Assembly (NCBI GenBank): GCA_004380135.1
Contig: QXCR01000122.1
Span: forward strand, 1 to 64,000
Origin: Stemphylium vesicarium
Lineage: Eukaryota > Ascomycota > Dothideomycetes > Pleosporales > Pleosporaceae
DNA length: 64,000 nt
Direction: 5' to 3'
This document shows, piece after piece, positions 33,217 through 44,718 of the stretch. Below the pieces are notes generated by a model. That model searched no databases, was not told the origin of the DNA, and was given only the letters and a program-made list of their open reading frames with translations. Numbering within the stretch: the stretch's first letter is position 1; the number at the start of each line of letters is the position of its first letter. Position numbers and translations under genes: made by a program.

Positions 33217-33661
33217 ATGCCGCGGAAAGAGGTGCCAAACTCAACCCAAGGCTCACCGCAAGACTCAGAATTAAGGCATTTCTTCAATCTATACGACCTG
33301 TCAGAACCACCCCCAGGCCCAACCCCACCACGCAAGCTACGCCATCGCAATCGGAACACGCCCCAAACGCCTGACAGTTGACCTACTATCATCAAATTAT
33401 GCCATCACAATCACGTCTCTTGCTAGACAGGCCTCTGGGCAGCCGCCGACAACCAAGAAGCGACTGCAGTTCGAACCACCACCTTCAAAGCCCCCGCCAC
33501 CAACCACACTACAGTCAAGCAAGCCCCAGAAGTTTGAGCTATCGTCATCAAAGCCTCCGCCGCCAACAAAGCTGCAGTCAAGCAGGCGACCGCAACTTGA
33601 TCTACCATATTCGAAGCCCCCCCCCCTCCCCCAGCGTGTCAAGGTTCAATTATTCGTGTAA
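33217..33661 (+). pseudogene. Small Pro-rich gene, apparent frame break
   Basis: An ATG at 33217 opens MPRKEVPNSTQGSPQ and a segment SELRHFFNLYDLSEPPPGP, ending in TGA at 33379-33381. The +1 frame overlapping it reads even better: YAIAIGTRPKRLTVDLLSSN, then a twice-repeated SKPPPPTxLQSS unit, ending in TAA at 33659-33661. A 37-nt GT-AG piece (GTCAGA...CGCAAG) would join the two in phase but is shorter than normal introns. So this is either a frame-shifted pseudogene or an unusual splice. The product would be basic and Pro-rich. No family is recognised. A poly-C run near 33617-33626 is a possible error site. Confidence 0.3.
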
Positions 33662-33724
33662 TGCGACGCTTCTACCTTTCGAGTGGACCAGCAGCGACGT
33701 CTGTGTGGGTAGGAGATAGTCTTC

Positions 33725-35157
33725 TCATCGTACAATAGCAGTATAGCCTCCTCCCCTCCTCCCCACATCCTTCACCGCCGCAGAACCTCTTCGTACCACC
33801 TTCTTCGACATCCGCGAGTGCAACGCCAGCCAAAAAGCATACATCCTGCTATGGGGAACTGGGAAAGGTAGCCCTGGTCCAGCAACATCGCGGCACCGCC
33901 TCATCATACACATTTCCACGGTGAGCCCGGGGCCAAAACTAGTCGCTACAACATCGTCTCTGCCTTTACCCATGCGTCTCATATTATCGAGAACGATGAG
34001 AACTGTAGCACTAGACGAGTTGCCATAGTGCTTGTATACGTCCAGCGAGGCTCTGATGTGATCGTCGGTGAGATGAAGCGAGCGCTTTGCGCCTTGCAAG
34101 ATGGCGGCGCCGCCTGGGTGGATTGCCCAGTCGAATTCGGCGGGATCGTGATGTGACGGTAGTTTTGAATAGTTGGAGAGTTTAGATGTACCGCAGAGCT
34201 GCGTGAAAATAGGCTCTATGGCACTGACTGCTGCTTTTGGCACTTCTTTGCTTAACGTAGCGATCATCCCTGTCTCAGTGTCAGCAAGAACATAGCAGGG
34301 GCCGAACAAAACGCTGACCATTCTTCTCGATATCATAGGACATGAAGCCTGATGTACCCGGAACCACCATACTGCTCCATTCTCTCAGTTCGAAAATTAG
34401 AGTTTGGTTTTCGTTAAGCGCAAGGCTATTGCATACCACCGCGGCGGCAGCAGCATCCGAGAACAGCGCTGGCGCAATGTGTAATTCTTCTCCGCTCTGT
34501 AGGGTATGTTGCAGCTCAGCACGGAGGAACAAACTACATAGCTCACATGCCATGACCAGAACGCGAGCGGGTCGGCCCTTCTGCAAGGCAGCAGCCGCAA
34601 TATCAGCCGCAGTCCTCAAAGCTGACAGGCCACCCGCGCATCCTACGCCCTGCAAAAGGACGCGCTGGACGCCTGGCTCTAGTCCTAACTTCTCGCACAC
34701 GAACAGGTCGTAACCTGGATTACTCTGGTCGGTGCATGTCACTGCCACAACGTGCGTTACGTCTTTTAGTGCAAGCTGGGCTTCCCTTATTGCTTTTTTG
34801 CACGCCGCAGTGGCGAGCTCGACACCGGCAGTGCGAAAGTTGCGGGAAATGGCCGCGATGGTCGGTGGTGCGGCGTCTTTGATCGTAAATTTGCTATGGT
34901 CGGCAACGGTTGGACGGGAGAGAATGCCGGTTTTTGTGTTGAAACGGATGAGCTTTTGGAAACTGTGGAGAAGTATGTTAGCATGGGGTGTGCATTTTGA
35001 ATGTTTAGTCGGAGGGGAATACTAACGCCGTGGAGTCAATGTCATCTGGATACAAGCGCTCGAGAAGATCTCCGAATTGCTCTTGTTTTATTACGTGGGC
35101 TGGATACTGATGTCCCAGTCCAGTAATGTACACCGTATTTGGCCTGCTGCGTGTCAT
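33725..35157 (-). CDS. Type III polyketide synthase (chalcone synthase-like)
   Basis: Three exons (35027-35157, 34319-34962, 33725-34269) give 439 aa. Introns are 34963-35026 and 34270-34318, both with good signals (CACAG; GCTGAC branch). The catalytic triad is complete: Cys152 in LLQGVGCAGGLSALR, His309 in WAIHPGGAAIL, and Asn342 in YKHYGNSSSAT. The N-terminal YITGLGHQYPAHV, the internal FSDAAAAAV and the SFGPG loop (GFGPG in most members) are also present. These enzymes extend acyl-CoA starters with malonyl-CoA and cyclise the chain to resorcinols, pyrones or resorcylic acids. The starter cannot be read from sequence. No P450, methyltransferase, oxidase or transporter lies next to it; it stands alone beside decayed DNA. 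Introns and triad are intact, so it is probably functional. Confidence 0.9.
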
Positions 35158-35681
35158 ACCGATCATTTAAGGGGGATGAGATCTGGAATCCTTTGCGCAG
35201 TGACATGCAGAAAGTAAGCTTATTATCCTCTCCTCTTGCTTCAGGCAGCGTTCTATACTCTCTGTCGTTGCTTGGGGGGCTGTCGAATGTGCAATCTAGC
35301 CGTGCTTCCAAGTCTCCAATAGTTCTGTACAAGCCCCGCGTACGGGGCAAGACACAATCCAGATCCATACTCGAACGTGGCCATCTCCGCTAGCTGGCGT
35401 GATCCATGACCCGTTTGATGAGAATTCAGGATACGCCACTGACGAGCAAATGTGCAGAATGTCATCTCTGCTCTTGATAGGCGGCTTGTCACGTAACGAT
35501 TCCGTGGTAAATTACCAACACGACAATCTCAGGAGTATCTAGAGTATTGGCGCTGTCTTGATATCAGCCGAAAAAGAGGCAATGACCGTGATTCAGCTCT
35601 GAAGATCGCGCCGCTGACCGGTAGGAGCGGAGTGATGAGCAATGAGATGGCTCGCCGTATCTCCCAAAAACTTCAGTATTG
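35158..35681. other. Upstream region of the type III PKS
   Basis: About 520 bases holding the PKS promoter. No gene is supported; frames here overlap the first PKS exon in other registers. Confidence 0.4.
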
Positions 35682-36173
35682 TCACGGAAGGATTTTGACA
35701 TGCCGTATTGTTCGCTTCTCCCCGTACTCAGTCCTATCTTCAAATAGATATATCCAATGGCGGTTCAATGGAGACATATTGGAGATATAGCCATAGCCGG
35801 AGTAGTCCAGAATGTGCGGGAGGGCCCAACCCACCACCAAGTGCTCACTATGCACCCACAATCTTACCCTTGGCCGAAAGAAAGTTCGTGTAATTGTGAA
35901 TAATGAGTTCATTAAGGCATCCCACTCGTGAAGAGATCCACTGCCTGGCCCCCATGGTCTCAGCCCGCTCACTTGTTCGGCTTCCCGAACAACTCCGCCC
36001 AGCCGTACGTAGATAGCCTGCTGAAGTGGACGATCGATGATGGGTTGCCTGGCATTGGTGCAAACGTTATGCATGAGAAACCAAAAGACTTCATCAGATG
36101 CCACAGAACTAGGGCTTTGGTGGGAAAGCAAGAAAATTATACTCTGAACGGCTACCAGCCAATGGCAGCACAA
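35682..36173 (-). CDS. Hypothetical protein, weak support
   Basis: An open frame of 163 codons with natural-looking composition (AIYVRLGGVVREAEQVSGLR, GYISNMSPLNRHWIYLFED). The frame begins with TTG; the first ATG is at about 36074, which would give a protein of about 130 aa. No domain is recognised and no splice partner upstream was found. It could be an exon of a larger gene or a relic. Confidence 0.28.
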   Translation of the reverse strand: MCCHWLVAVQSIIFLLSHQSPSSVASDEVFWFLMHNVCTNARQPIIDRPLQQAIYVRLGGVVREAEQVSGLRPWGPGSGSLHEWDALMNSLFTITRTFFRPRVRLWVHSEHLVVGWALPHILDYSGYGYISNMSPLNRHWIYLFEDRTEYGEKRTIRHVKILP

Positions 36174-37841
36174 TTACCTGCGGAATGAGGTAGATACTGA
36201 GATCAATTGTAAGACACTGGGAGTTTGCTTGGGCCGAACAGTCTTCACAATTCATCCCTGACAGCATTACATGTCTCTGGTTGGTCTTGCACTAGCTCTG
36301 CATCGCGGTCGAAGCTAGCACCATCTAGCCAGTCGTTCTGGGTTGAAGATGAAGCAGAGATGCACTCCGCGGGCCGAAGCGCTTACAATTGATCTTGGCT
36401 CCGGAGCAGACTTTCCTTGACGAGCAGAGTCCAAGCCTGGACGGCGATCTAGAATAACGTGGCAGCTGGACAAGCAGTGCAGAAGGATGCATTGACTTTA
36501 GGCGGTGTCGAGCTCTCCGGGTAAAACTCTCTGGTGTGTAACAGCCTTAATAAATCATCGGCCGTGGGTGCAAGATTCCTGGTGCAGGTGTGGGCCGTCG
36601 AGATCATCTGGAAACATGAGATCGTCGAGAACGACAATGTCATGATGAGACTGGGACCAAGGGGTGAGATCTTACCCACAGCGAATCAGTGGAGAGGATG
36701 TTGAAATGCATGATCCTCCATCGGATGGATTTGGACCTTGTCATCTCAAGGCTGATCGGTGAATCGCCAATAATCCACGATAGAGGGTCCGCGGATGCGT
36801 TGTCTCACATGCGCTCGGCGCAGTCAAGGCGTGTCAGACAGCATCATGCTCGGCAGGGCGCTTACCCCCGCGGGAATTGAGCGATATATTTGCTTGTTGT
36901 GTGCCGTCATGGTGCATCCGGAATCCCGTTGAGTTTACTGTGCCGCATGCGGGTGGATGGGCCACGGTCCGGACCGGAGTGGGGTATGGTTTGCGAAGAG
37001 TTCATCGCTCGGGAGAAAACGCTCATTTCCTCGTGTATTTGTCTTGCACAGAATTTAAGAACCTTGAGAGTGAAGCGCATTACACGCATAACGTCCACAG
37101 TCCAGGCACCCGAGTAGTGGGGTTTCGACACGTGCTATCTTGACACGCTAGCCATATTCAGCCAGCTGACGAGGCTGAGGAATCAGCATGTACAAATAGC
37201 GCACAAGAAGACTGCTGATAGTTAGTACAGGGCATAAGGCCCGCTATTCAACGCATCCCTATCAAGGCTGTTGAAGTAAGCGGTCAGCGAGGTCGGTATA
37301 ACCAAGACATTAGGCCTCATCTCGGGCTATCTCAGGGCGGCACATACCGGCGCCTACGGTATTACTGCGGGTTTCATGCTGTACGAAAGTGTGCGTGTAT
37401 GTAAGTTCGGTGTTGGTGTCCGCGCTTCGTAGTATCCGTGCAGCCCGCAATGCTTGCCTATTCCGGATTACTGCTTGTGGCGGCACCTAGGCACCGACTA
37501 GTCGAGAGCGTACAACAAGAGGTTCGCGAAAGACTTGCTTTGTAGGTTAGCATTCACGTGATTGCGGTTAGGCCTTCTTTCTGGGATCTGAATGGAATCT
37601 GCGACACCGCCGCCTCGCAATGTGGTATATATGACCAGTGATGCGACGCGTAGATGCTGGCGTTGCTCGTACAGCAAGCGTCCAATCCACCGAGAACTGG
37701 AACACGAGACGCGCGTAAGAATTGCGGTATCATGTTTGGAGGTACGCAACCACGAAACACCTCAAGGGGTAAAGATCTTGCCCTAAAGCAACCTGACAAA
37801 TTGTGGGCGACCCATCTCCTGAGCATCTCGATGGAAACTGA
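36174..37841. other. Gene-poor gap, 1.7 kb
   Basis: I see no supported gene. A first exon of the next plus-strand gene may lie around 37592-37740, just before a GTACGC donor. The exon starting ATG TTT GGA (37734) fits in phase with the acceptor CTGACTAG at 37838-37845. Confidence 0.4.
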
Positions 37842-38537
37842 CTAGTCAGAAACAAATACCAGAGTACTGGTCCCCTTAGTGCGAGCAGTACAACCTCGAA
37901 GATCTTTTCACGTTTGCCACGTGAGCTACGCAACCGTATATATATGTTTTGCGTTCAGGGAGCGTACGGCGACGATGAGGTGATAGTGAGGCGCAGTGCC
38001 CTAGGCTCAGCCCACCGCTTTGTCTATCTTACCCGAGAATCTTGCGGCCAGTACTCGTACCAATGGGTTGAGGATCCGGTTACGGCCTGCTTGAATGTAG
38101 AAGGCTTGGGTTATGATATCGCGCGAGAGATGCTGGAGTGCTACTACTGGACGCACACGTTCAAGTTCGCTCATCATGAGCTTTGTCTGCTCGGGCCCTT
38201 CCTCCAGGCTGATAGCTTCGGGTTTGGAATGACTCCGGCGCACTATGCGAGGAATTTGCAAATACAAATCCGGCCTCTTGACTTCGCTTTCTTGTTGCCA
38301 GAAAAGCGGGCATTCGAAGAGCAACGGTGTTGTAGAGCAATCGAGGCGCTCAATGCAATCCAGACGACGCGAACCGAGGTCGCAATCGAGATCGACACGA
38401 CACAAGGCTCGCTGAGCGACGCTGACTATGAGCGGTTTACGCTTGGAGCCGCCGAGTTCACCACCCAAATTAAGAGCGCGGTAGAAAGTCTGAGGGAGAA
38501 AGGATTGCGTGTGACGCTAGGACCCGGCGCGTCTTGA
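37842..38537 (+). CDS. F-box/2EXR-like protein, 5' end uncertain
   Basis: The segment FSRLPRELRNRIYMFCV is the hallmark of the large fungal family that starts with an F-box-like LPxELRxxIY motif (2EXR type). The frame is open from 37842 and ends at 38537, about 230 codons. There is no ATG before the motif in this exon, so an upstream exon must supply the start. A donor near 37743 and the acceptor GACTAG at about 37845 join in phase. The next in-frame ATG falls inside the motif (IYMFC) and would destroy it. Middle and C-terminal parts (GFGMTPAHYARNLQIQIRP, then AAEFTTQIKSAVESLREKGL) are typical of this family. Function is unknown; some F-box relatives serve as substrate receptors of SCF ligases. 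Confidence 0.6.
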   Translation, partial: LVRNKYQSTGPLSASSTTSKIFSRLPRELRNRIYMFCVQGAYGDDEVIVRRSALGSAHRFVYLTRESCGQYSYQWVEDPVTACLNVEGLGYDIAREMLECYYWTHTFKFAHHELCLLGPFLQADSFGFGMTPAHYARNLQIQIRPLDFAFLLPEKRAFEEQRCCRAIEALNAIQTTRTEVAIEIDTTQGSLSDADYERFTLGAAEFTTQIKSAVESLREKGLRVTLGPGAS

Positions 38538-39058
38538 GTTCGGGAAGACATGGGCGACCACGACTGGTCTCATCATAACGGGCGTTTGGATGATGCTGAA
38601 CTGTGCGGAGACCTCTGATACTCCCAGTTTACGAGACGGTTTCCGGAAAGCTGTCAGAATATGGGAAGCTGGCTCTCATATCAGTCAACGTGGGCTAGGA
38701 GCTATGGTCAGTCCTCACCGCAGATCGCGCAGCAACCCTGAGCGCATTTCCGGGCGAGATCCTACACGTTGTGAAAGCGAGAGAGGGATATCGCGTGTTG
38801 CTGACCGCAACGGCTGGACGAAACGCGATGGCTGAGGTGACGCGAGCAGACCCCACGGGATGACGGAGGGCGCGATTCCCTTTTCGGTGGGGAAGCACGA
38901 GCGCCCATCACGGAAAGGCCGTTTGTCTTTGTAGCTTTGCAGCAACTCGGACAGAAAACAGGATCCCTTCTATAAATCCTTAGTATATTGTTACGCATAC
39001 CGTCTAGAGCGGCGATTTTATAATCGCTACCAGTATTTCTTAGATACATAATGCCACC
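38538..39058. other. Convergent 3' region
   Basis: This holds the 3' ends of the F-box-like gene and the GH79 gene. No further feature is supported. Confidence 0.5.
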
Positions 39059-40681
39059 CTACAACCCATACACATCACACTCATCAAAAAACACCAACAC
39101 AGCTTCACTACCCCTAACAGCCACAACCCCACTCTCCCCCACAAACTCAATCTCCATGTCACCAACAGCCTCACCCTGAGGAAACGACTGCCCAGCCCAA
39201 GTCGCCAAAGAAGTGTTCCCACTATCCACATACGGCGCCGTCATGCGCTTGGCCCTCGGTGCCCCAGCCTCGTCCCCAGCAGCATGCAACACCTCCGACA
39301 GATCAATCTCTACCCTAAAATCTGATGTAGAATTCGCGTAATACGGGTTCATGTTCACAAGCGCAAGTTTCGACAGCTCGTCGTTGACATAGAATGCATA
39401 TGCTGAAAATCTCTCCCCGTCAACACCAGCTGGCGGTTCCAGCGCGCGAACACGCGTTTCAGAGGAAGCAAAGGCCTCGGCCATGAAGAGTTGCGCGAGG
39501 AATGAAGGAAGAGTGCGGGAGGGGCCCCTCAACTCACTGTCGCGTGGGTACAGCATCGAGTACGTGCTGAACCCTGGACTGCCGTTCGCGCCGGGCGTGT
39601 TGACCTGCTCGTCGGATTGTAGAGCGAGCGTGGCGCCCTGGTGCAGATGCGTAGCGCTGGCGTTGAAATTCGCGTAAATGAGCTCAGAATCTACCACCCA
39701 TAGAGCTTGCGCAAAGGTGTCCGTGACATTGGGCGCACCTGAGCAACTCACGGAGTTGAACTCCCCAATGTTCCACTCATTCCCTGCGTCCAGGGCCGCG
39801 CGTGCGGAAGGGTAAATTTCTTCGACGCAGTACCTCGTGAGCTCAGTGTGGTTTAGAATGTTCTCGATTTTGGCTAGTGCAGCGCGTTCAGGATCGCAAG
39901 TGGAGAATGCGTAGGAGTGGATGGAATAAACACCAACTTGATCTTCGCTGTCGATACCCGCGGGGATTAGAGCGGCAGGTCGTACTTCCAAGCCCGAGTC
40001 GTCGGTCGTCGCGGAGGATGCCCACCATCGCTCTTGAGGGAGATTCGAGCCATTGAGGGCATCCAGAGAAGCGTCTATACTGGCTGTATACTCCTTCCAT
40101 TGCTTCACATAGGCTTCAGTGGAATCGTTCCATCGGCTCTCCTCGTAGTTGGTAGGTTCATTGCCAAGTTCCAGATATGCGATCTTGTCTGGTTGATATG
40201 TGAGGGAGGCAACTGCCAGACCCTTGGATATTTCCAAGCTTTCATTTCCAAAGTTAAGCGTGGAAATGAACTTTGTTTGATTCGGGAAATTGCTCCAGCT
40301 CTTATAGTACTCTGGCCCAACAGTTGTCCGCCAGACGCCACCTTCAGGGCTAGTCGTTCGCACGACATCACCCCCTTCTGGATCAAATACCATGCTATCC
40401 ATGGTAATACCGCCGGGCCTTATCACCGGGCGCCCGCCATGCTCGTGGATTCTATCCAATGCCTTGAATGTAAGGCTATTGGGAGTGCTGGCATTTCCAA
40501 AGAAATCGACCCAGAATGCAGGTTCAAACGAGAACGAAGCGAAAGAGTTTGTGTGTGGGATTGAGGCTCCCGCTGCAGTTTTCGGGATGCTTAAGCTTGC
40601 AGTATGCGCGCCGTCTGCGGTAGGGTAGGCGTAAGCAGCGCTGGCCGCTAGTGAGAGAGCGGCGACTCGAAGGGACGCCAT
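39059..40681 (-). CDS. Secreted glycoside hydrolase family 79 (beta-glucuronidase-like)
   Basis: A single-exon protein of 540 aa. The signal peptide is MASLRVAALSLAASAAYAYP. The (beta/alpha)8 domain carries the two catalytic glutamates: Glu175 in AYLELGNEPTNY (acid/base) and Glu307 in EWNIGEFNSVSCSG (nucleophile). Other family marks are RPVIRPGGITMDSM and GVYSIHSYAFSTC. A beta-sandwich C-terminal domain follows (RFSAYAFYVND, LALVNMNPYYANST). Fungal GH79 enzymes release glucuronic acid or 4-O-methylglucuronic acid from arabinogalactan proteins and similar plant glycans. Many N-glycosylation sites (NxS/T) fit secretion. A J-domain gene lies upstream on the same strand and appears unrelated. Confidence 0.9.
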   Translation of the reverse strand: MASLRVAALSLAASAAYAYPTADGAHTASLSIPKTAAGASIPHTNSFASFSFEPAFWVDFFGNASTPNSLTFKALDRIHEHGGRPVIRPGGITMDSMVFDPEGGDVVRTTSPEGGVWRTTVGPEYYKSWSNFPNQTKFISTLNFGNESLEISKGLAVASLTYQPDKIAYLELGNEPTNYEESRWNDSTEAYVKQWKEYTASIDASLDALNGSNLPQERWWASSATTDDSGLEVRPAALIPAGIDSEDQVGVYSIHSYAFSTCDPERAALAKIENILNHTELTRYCVEEIYPSARAALDAGNEWNIGEFNSVSCSGAPNVTDTFAQALWVVDSELIYANFNASATHLHQGATLALQSDEQVNTPGANGSPGFSTYSMLYPRDSELRGPSRTLPSFLAQLFMAEAFASSETRVRALEPPAGVDGERFSAYAFYVNDELSKLALVNMNPYYANSTSDFRVEIDLSEVLHAAGDEAGAPRAKRMTAPYVDSGNTSLATWAGQSFPQGEAVGDMEIEFVGESGVVAVRGSEAVLVFFDECDVYGL

Positions 40682-41219
40682 AGGGAGGATGCAAAGATTG
40701 ATGCTGTGCTACTATTGTCGTTGCTTCATAGCATTTGAGGCATCTCGGCAATACATATGGACATGCCTCGTATACCGACTGCGTGACGACATCATCGTAC
40801 CTTCATCACAGGCTAAACCGGGGAACATTCTTCCGACGGCTGCAAAATGTTCCATGAAGCCGGTGTCGACGATGCTGAATTGGTCCTAGGCATGGCGTGA
40901 AGAGGAATAAGTTGTGGGGAGCCTGCGGGGAATTTAGCGGATCGTCACGGCTCGTTCTTGGGCGGGGAGAAGAATTCGAGAAAACCGTCGGATACGTGAC
41001 CAAACCTGGCATCGTAGCCTCCCAACGTATTTTATTAGTTGCCATGATACTCGTAAACAACATGCCGTCTCGACCTGGTATTCGGGACAAGCTTGCACAG
41101 GCAATGCGTCGGAAGGCGGTGGAGTCTTGCCCGCAATGGCTTCGCTAGACAATGGTTGAATGTATTGCTGGAGGATGGCAGACCCCGTGGAGTGCTACCG
41201 GTCGTCTATATCACGAAAT
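40682..41219. other. Intergenic, GH79 promoter
   Basis: About 540 bases between the GH79 start and the stop of the J-domain gene. It holds the GH79 promoter. No other feature is supported. Confidence 0.45.
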
Positions 41220-42378
41220 CTATTTTGTTCCTTGAGCGCCATGTGGCACACCTGTCCTTTTTCTCATCATAACCTCTCCCATCGCATTCCTGACTTCCTT
41301 CTCTTGGTGCACCACGTTCTGCAACATGTATTTCTTGAGCGCCTCTCTTAGCTCGCTCTTTGCCTTCTCGTTGTCCCTGTAAGGTATGCTTTCCAGCTCC
41401 AATAACCTATTTGCATCCTTGTTGTTTTCAGTAACCAACGCGCCGAGGCGGTCGAGTTGCTTGTGTCGCGTGTCTTCGGTGTCGTCGGTGGGCTTGGAGG
41501 GGTTCTGCGGGTCGATGCGATAAAGTGGCATGAGGAGAGCGAGGAACTGAGTGAGAGAAATGGCGGCTTTCTTTATGATGGCGAGAACTTGAAACGGCAG
41601 GTATGCGGGGCGAAAGTTGGTGGATGCAAGGAGCGGGTTCAGGTATCTGGAGAGAAGAGCAGGATGATCTGGACGTAGAGCTGTGCGCAATTCAAAGGTT
41701 GCGACTGCAAGAAGACCCAGGTAGCGCCAGTACGCACCATCCGTCAGAAACCCAAGGGCATTCGCACCGATCAACGCGATTAACAGAGCGCCGTAGGTTG
41801 TGCCGGCAGTGGCCAGCGCACTGTCAGTATAATCCTTGATAGTCAGGCAGCTTTGACATTGCGCAAGAATATCCGGCCCAAAACGGTCGTACGCGAAACG
41901 CTTCGCAGGATCCAGAATGATGTCGCGCGCATGCTTCAGGTGTACGTAGTAGTTGTTTGCCACGTCTCTGTCCACATTTGGCACAATCTTATCAGGATGA
42001 TACCTGATAGTAAGCCTCCTGAACCGCGAATTCAGCCCACTCTCGCCAACATCCAAGGGCACGCCGAGGTCGTTGTATGCGTTGCTTGAACGCTGGAGGT
42101 TGAAATCGACTTCGTATACGGTAAAGGCAAAGTATGCAGCGTAGACAGCTATGAGGATGTTACGACGATGTTTGATGAAGCGCGGGGAGCCCGGTTGTGG
42201 CTTAGGGTCGCCGGCGCGAATGAAGATGCTGTAAAGGACTGTTTGCACCCATCCTGCTGCCTGTGTCGCGTTAGATGCTGGTGAATCGGTTCATTTGGGC
42301 GGTACTAACCAGAGGTATAAGGAATTGCCACACTAAAAAGGGCCCGATTGTGTCAAACGACACACTTGCTCGTGCCAT
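41220..42378 (-). CDS. Membrane-anchored J-domain (DnaJ) protein
   Basis: Two exons (42310-42378 and 41220-42260) with a 49-nt intron give 369 aa. Exon 1 encodes MARASVSFDTIGPFLVWQFL. The first 75 residues contain two hydrophobic stretches (FLVWQFLIPLAAGWVQTVLY and NILIAVYAAYFAFTVY). The J domain follows (NAYNDLGVPLDV to ILDPAKRFAYDRFG) with the essential HPD at residues 111-113, which stimulates Hsp70 ATPase. Two more hydrophobic segments follow (TYGALLIALIGANALGF; YLGLLAVATFEL). An acidic/charged C-terminal helix ends the protein. The layout fits a J protein of the ER or another endomembrane, recruiting Hsp70 to the membrane. The exact compartment is inference. Confidence 0.85.
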
Positions 42379-43022
42379 AGTCTGCTCATGGGTGGGGTAA
42401 CCTGAGGGCGTTGGGAAGCAAGGGGACGCGCGTGAAGATGAAAGCCAAGTGGCATTGGGGAAGATCGGAATGGTTCCGAAGAGGCCGAGGCACGTGCGGG
42501 TGGCAAACACGTGGCCAGGACACAGGTACGGCAGCTACGAGAACACAGACATGAACATTGCGAACTTTTTGGTAGGATACATGCTCGTATGAAAATGCAA
42601 TGTTTCCGATTGCTATTGACAAGACCACGATCCGGATGGCAAAAGCATAAATCACTGCGCACAAATCCCTGTCACAGTCACTTTGCATGTTGGACAAGGG
42701 GAAAAAGGCGGGAGGTTATGGAAATCATAGATATCATTGGGTATACGACGCTATTGTCGATCTATGGTATAATGCGATGCTATGCAGTCATTGCAAAAAA
42801 TTAAAAGAAAACAGTCTGCATGCTTCAAAGCGTAAAAATGAGTAATTCTCCGCGTAAACATTCCTTCAAGCCTGGACTGGATGGCGACTCAGCGCCGGGT
42901 ATATTTCCTCCAGACATTAATGCATAGCATGCATCGGCTCGCCGATGTCGTAGCGCACGCAGCGCGCTCATTCGCAATCATTGCGACCAGCGCTCACACA
43001 CTCGATTCAGCAAACAGGAGGC
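42379..43022. other. Intergenic gap, 0.64 kb
   Basis: This lies between the 5' end of the J-domain gene and the 3' end of the transporter gene. No feature is supported. Confidence 0.45.
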
Positions 43023-44718
43023 TTATGCTCCAGCTCCCGCACCTGCGCCAATCACAGGCTCGTTCATCTGCTCTTCATGGCGCTTCTCCTTGAAGGATCC
43101 ACCAGCAGAGCGGGCCTCGACGTCGCTGTCAGAGATGTCGTACTGGCGGACAGCTTCGGCGATCTGGGCCTCGTCCATCTTGGGCAGCTGCTTGGCGGCA
43201 GTGACATAGCTAATCTTCTCGGTGAAACCTTTGGCGAAGATGAGGTCAATCTCCTCGAGGGAACGTCCAGCAGTTTCGGGGTAGAAGAAGTAGATGATGG
43301 GAAGGAAGGACGCGTTCAGAGCAGCGAAGAAGAGGTAGGTACCCCAACCGATGCTAGAGATGAGCACAGGGGTGATCATGACGATGAAGAAGTTCCACAG
43401 CCAGTTGTTGATGGTAGAAAAAGCGTTGGCCTTCTGGCGGGTCTTGAGAGGGTTGATCTCCGCAGGGTACAACCAGGGCAGAGGTAGCCAGGTGACACCG
43501 AAGAAAGCAATGTAGATGAAAAGACCAACGGCAGCACCGGGTGCAGAGACACTCTTGTCAATCAAGCAAGCGAAGGTGAGAACCATTGCCATCATCTGGC
43601 CAACGGTACCGATAAGGTAGAGCTTGCGACGTCCCACACGCTCAACGAAGAAGAATGAAGTGGCGGCGAAGGAGGCGTAGACGATCATGTTCACACCACC
43701 CAGCAGAAGGGCGAGGTTGTGGTCGGTGCCGAGGGCGTCCTGGCAAAGAATGGGGAAGTAGTAGATGACAGCGTTGCAACCGGAAAGTTGTTGCATGAAC
43801 TGTCCAGAAGCACCAAGAAGGGTACGGCGTAAGTGTTGAGTCTTCCCTCCTGTGAGAAGAGACTTGGTAGGAACCTTTCCACCACCACCGGAGGCCATGA
43901 CGGCGTCGCGAATGACCTGCATCTGAAGCATGACTTCGGGGTCGTCGCGGGGGACACCGTTCAAACCAGCCAGTACCGTCGCGGCTTCATCTTCGCGGTG
44001 GTGGTTGAGCAGCCATCGTGGAGATTCGGGAAGTGAGGTCATCATGATGATGACAATCGTGGCAAAGACACACTGGAAAGCGATGGGGAATCTCCAGGTG
44101 AAGTCATCAGGGCCGTACAGACAACCATAGTCGATCCAGTAGGCGATCAGCGTACCAATGGCGACCATGGAGCCCTCAATACAGATGACCTTTCCGCGGT
44201 TTTTAGCCTTGCAGCACCTAGAAGCCCATTAGCACATGTACGGGGGACATAGGACCGGGCAGAACTTACTCAGCTTGGTAAGTTGGGATGGTGGAAGTGT
44301 TGATGCCGTTTCCAACACCGGTGATGCATCGTCCGACGATGAACTGGGCAGTAGCACCACCGTTTGGAGGAACGCAGGCAATCTGGATAATGACACCGAC
44401 GATCATGATAACGGCACCGAGAAAGATACTCTTGCGACGACCAAGTTTGTCACCGAAGGCGAAGATGAAGCAGGCACCGAGGAAGCATCCAACAGCATAG
44501 ATGGAGACGACGAACCCTTCGTAGGTGGAGTTCTCGACCTGGGGAAATGCTTCGACGAAGGCAGGGGCAGAGATGATACCACTCATGACACCCTGGTCGT
44601 AACCGAAGAGAAGGAAGTCGGTGACGGCAACGATGGTCACAAGGACCTGGAGCATCCTACCGGACTGCCCCCAGTAGGTGGGCACACCAGAGTCGCTTTC
44701 TTTGATACGTGGCGGCAT
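43023..44718 (-). CDS. MFS sugar transporter (sugar porter family)
   Basis: Two exons (44270-44718 and 43023-44217), intron 44218-44269 (GTAAGT, GCTAAT branch), giving 547 aa. Sugar-porter signatures are all visible: FGYDQGVMSG in TM1, FGDKLGRRKS between TM2 and TM3, LPESPRWLL after TM6, GQFMQQLSGCNAVIYYFPIL in TM7, FVERVGRRKLYL between TM8 and TM9, and YFFYPETAGRSLEEID after TM12. Twelve hydrophobic segments fit. The segment WLPLPWLYPAEINPLKTRQK is typical of TM10. It is most like fungal hexose or Stl1-type polyol/H+ symporters. Substrate cannot be set by sequence alone. The C-terminus ends in a GAGAGAGA tail. Confidence 0.9.
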
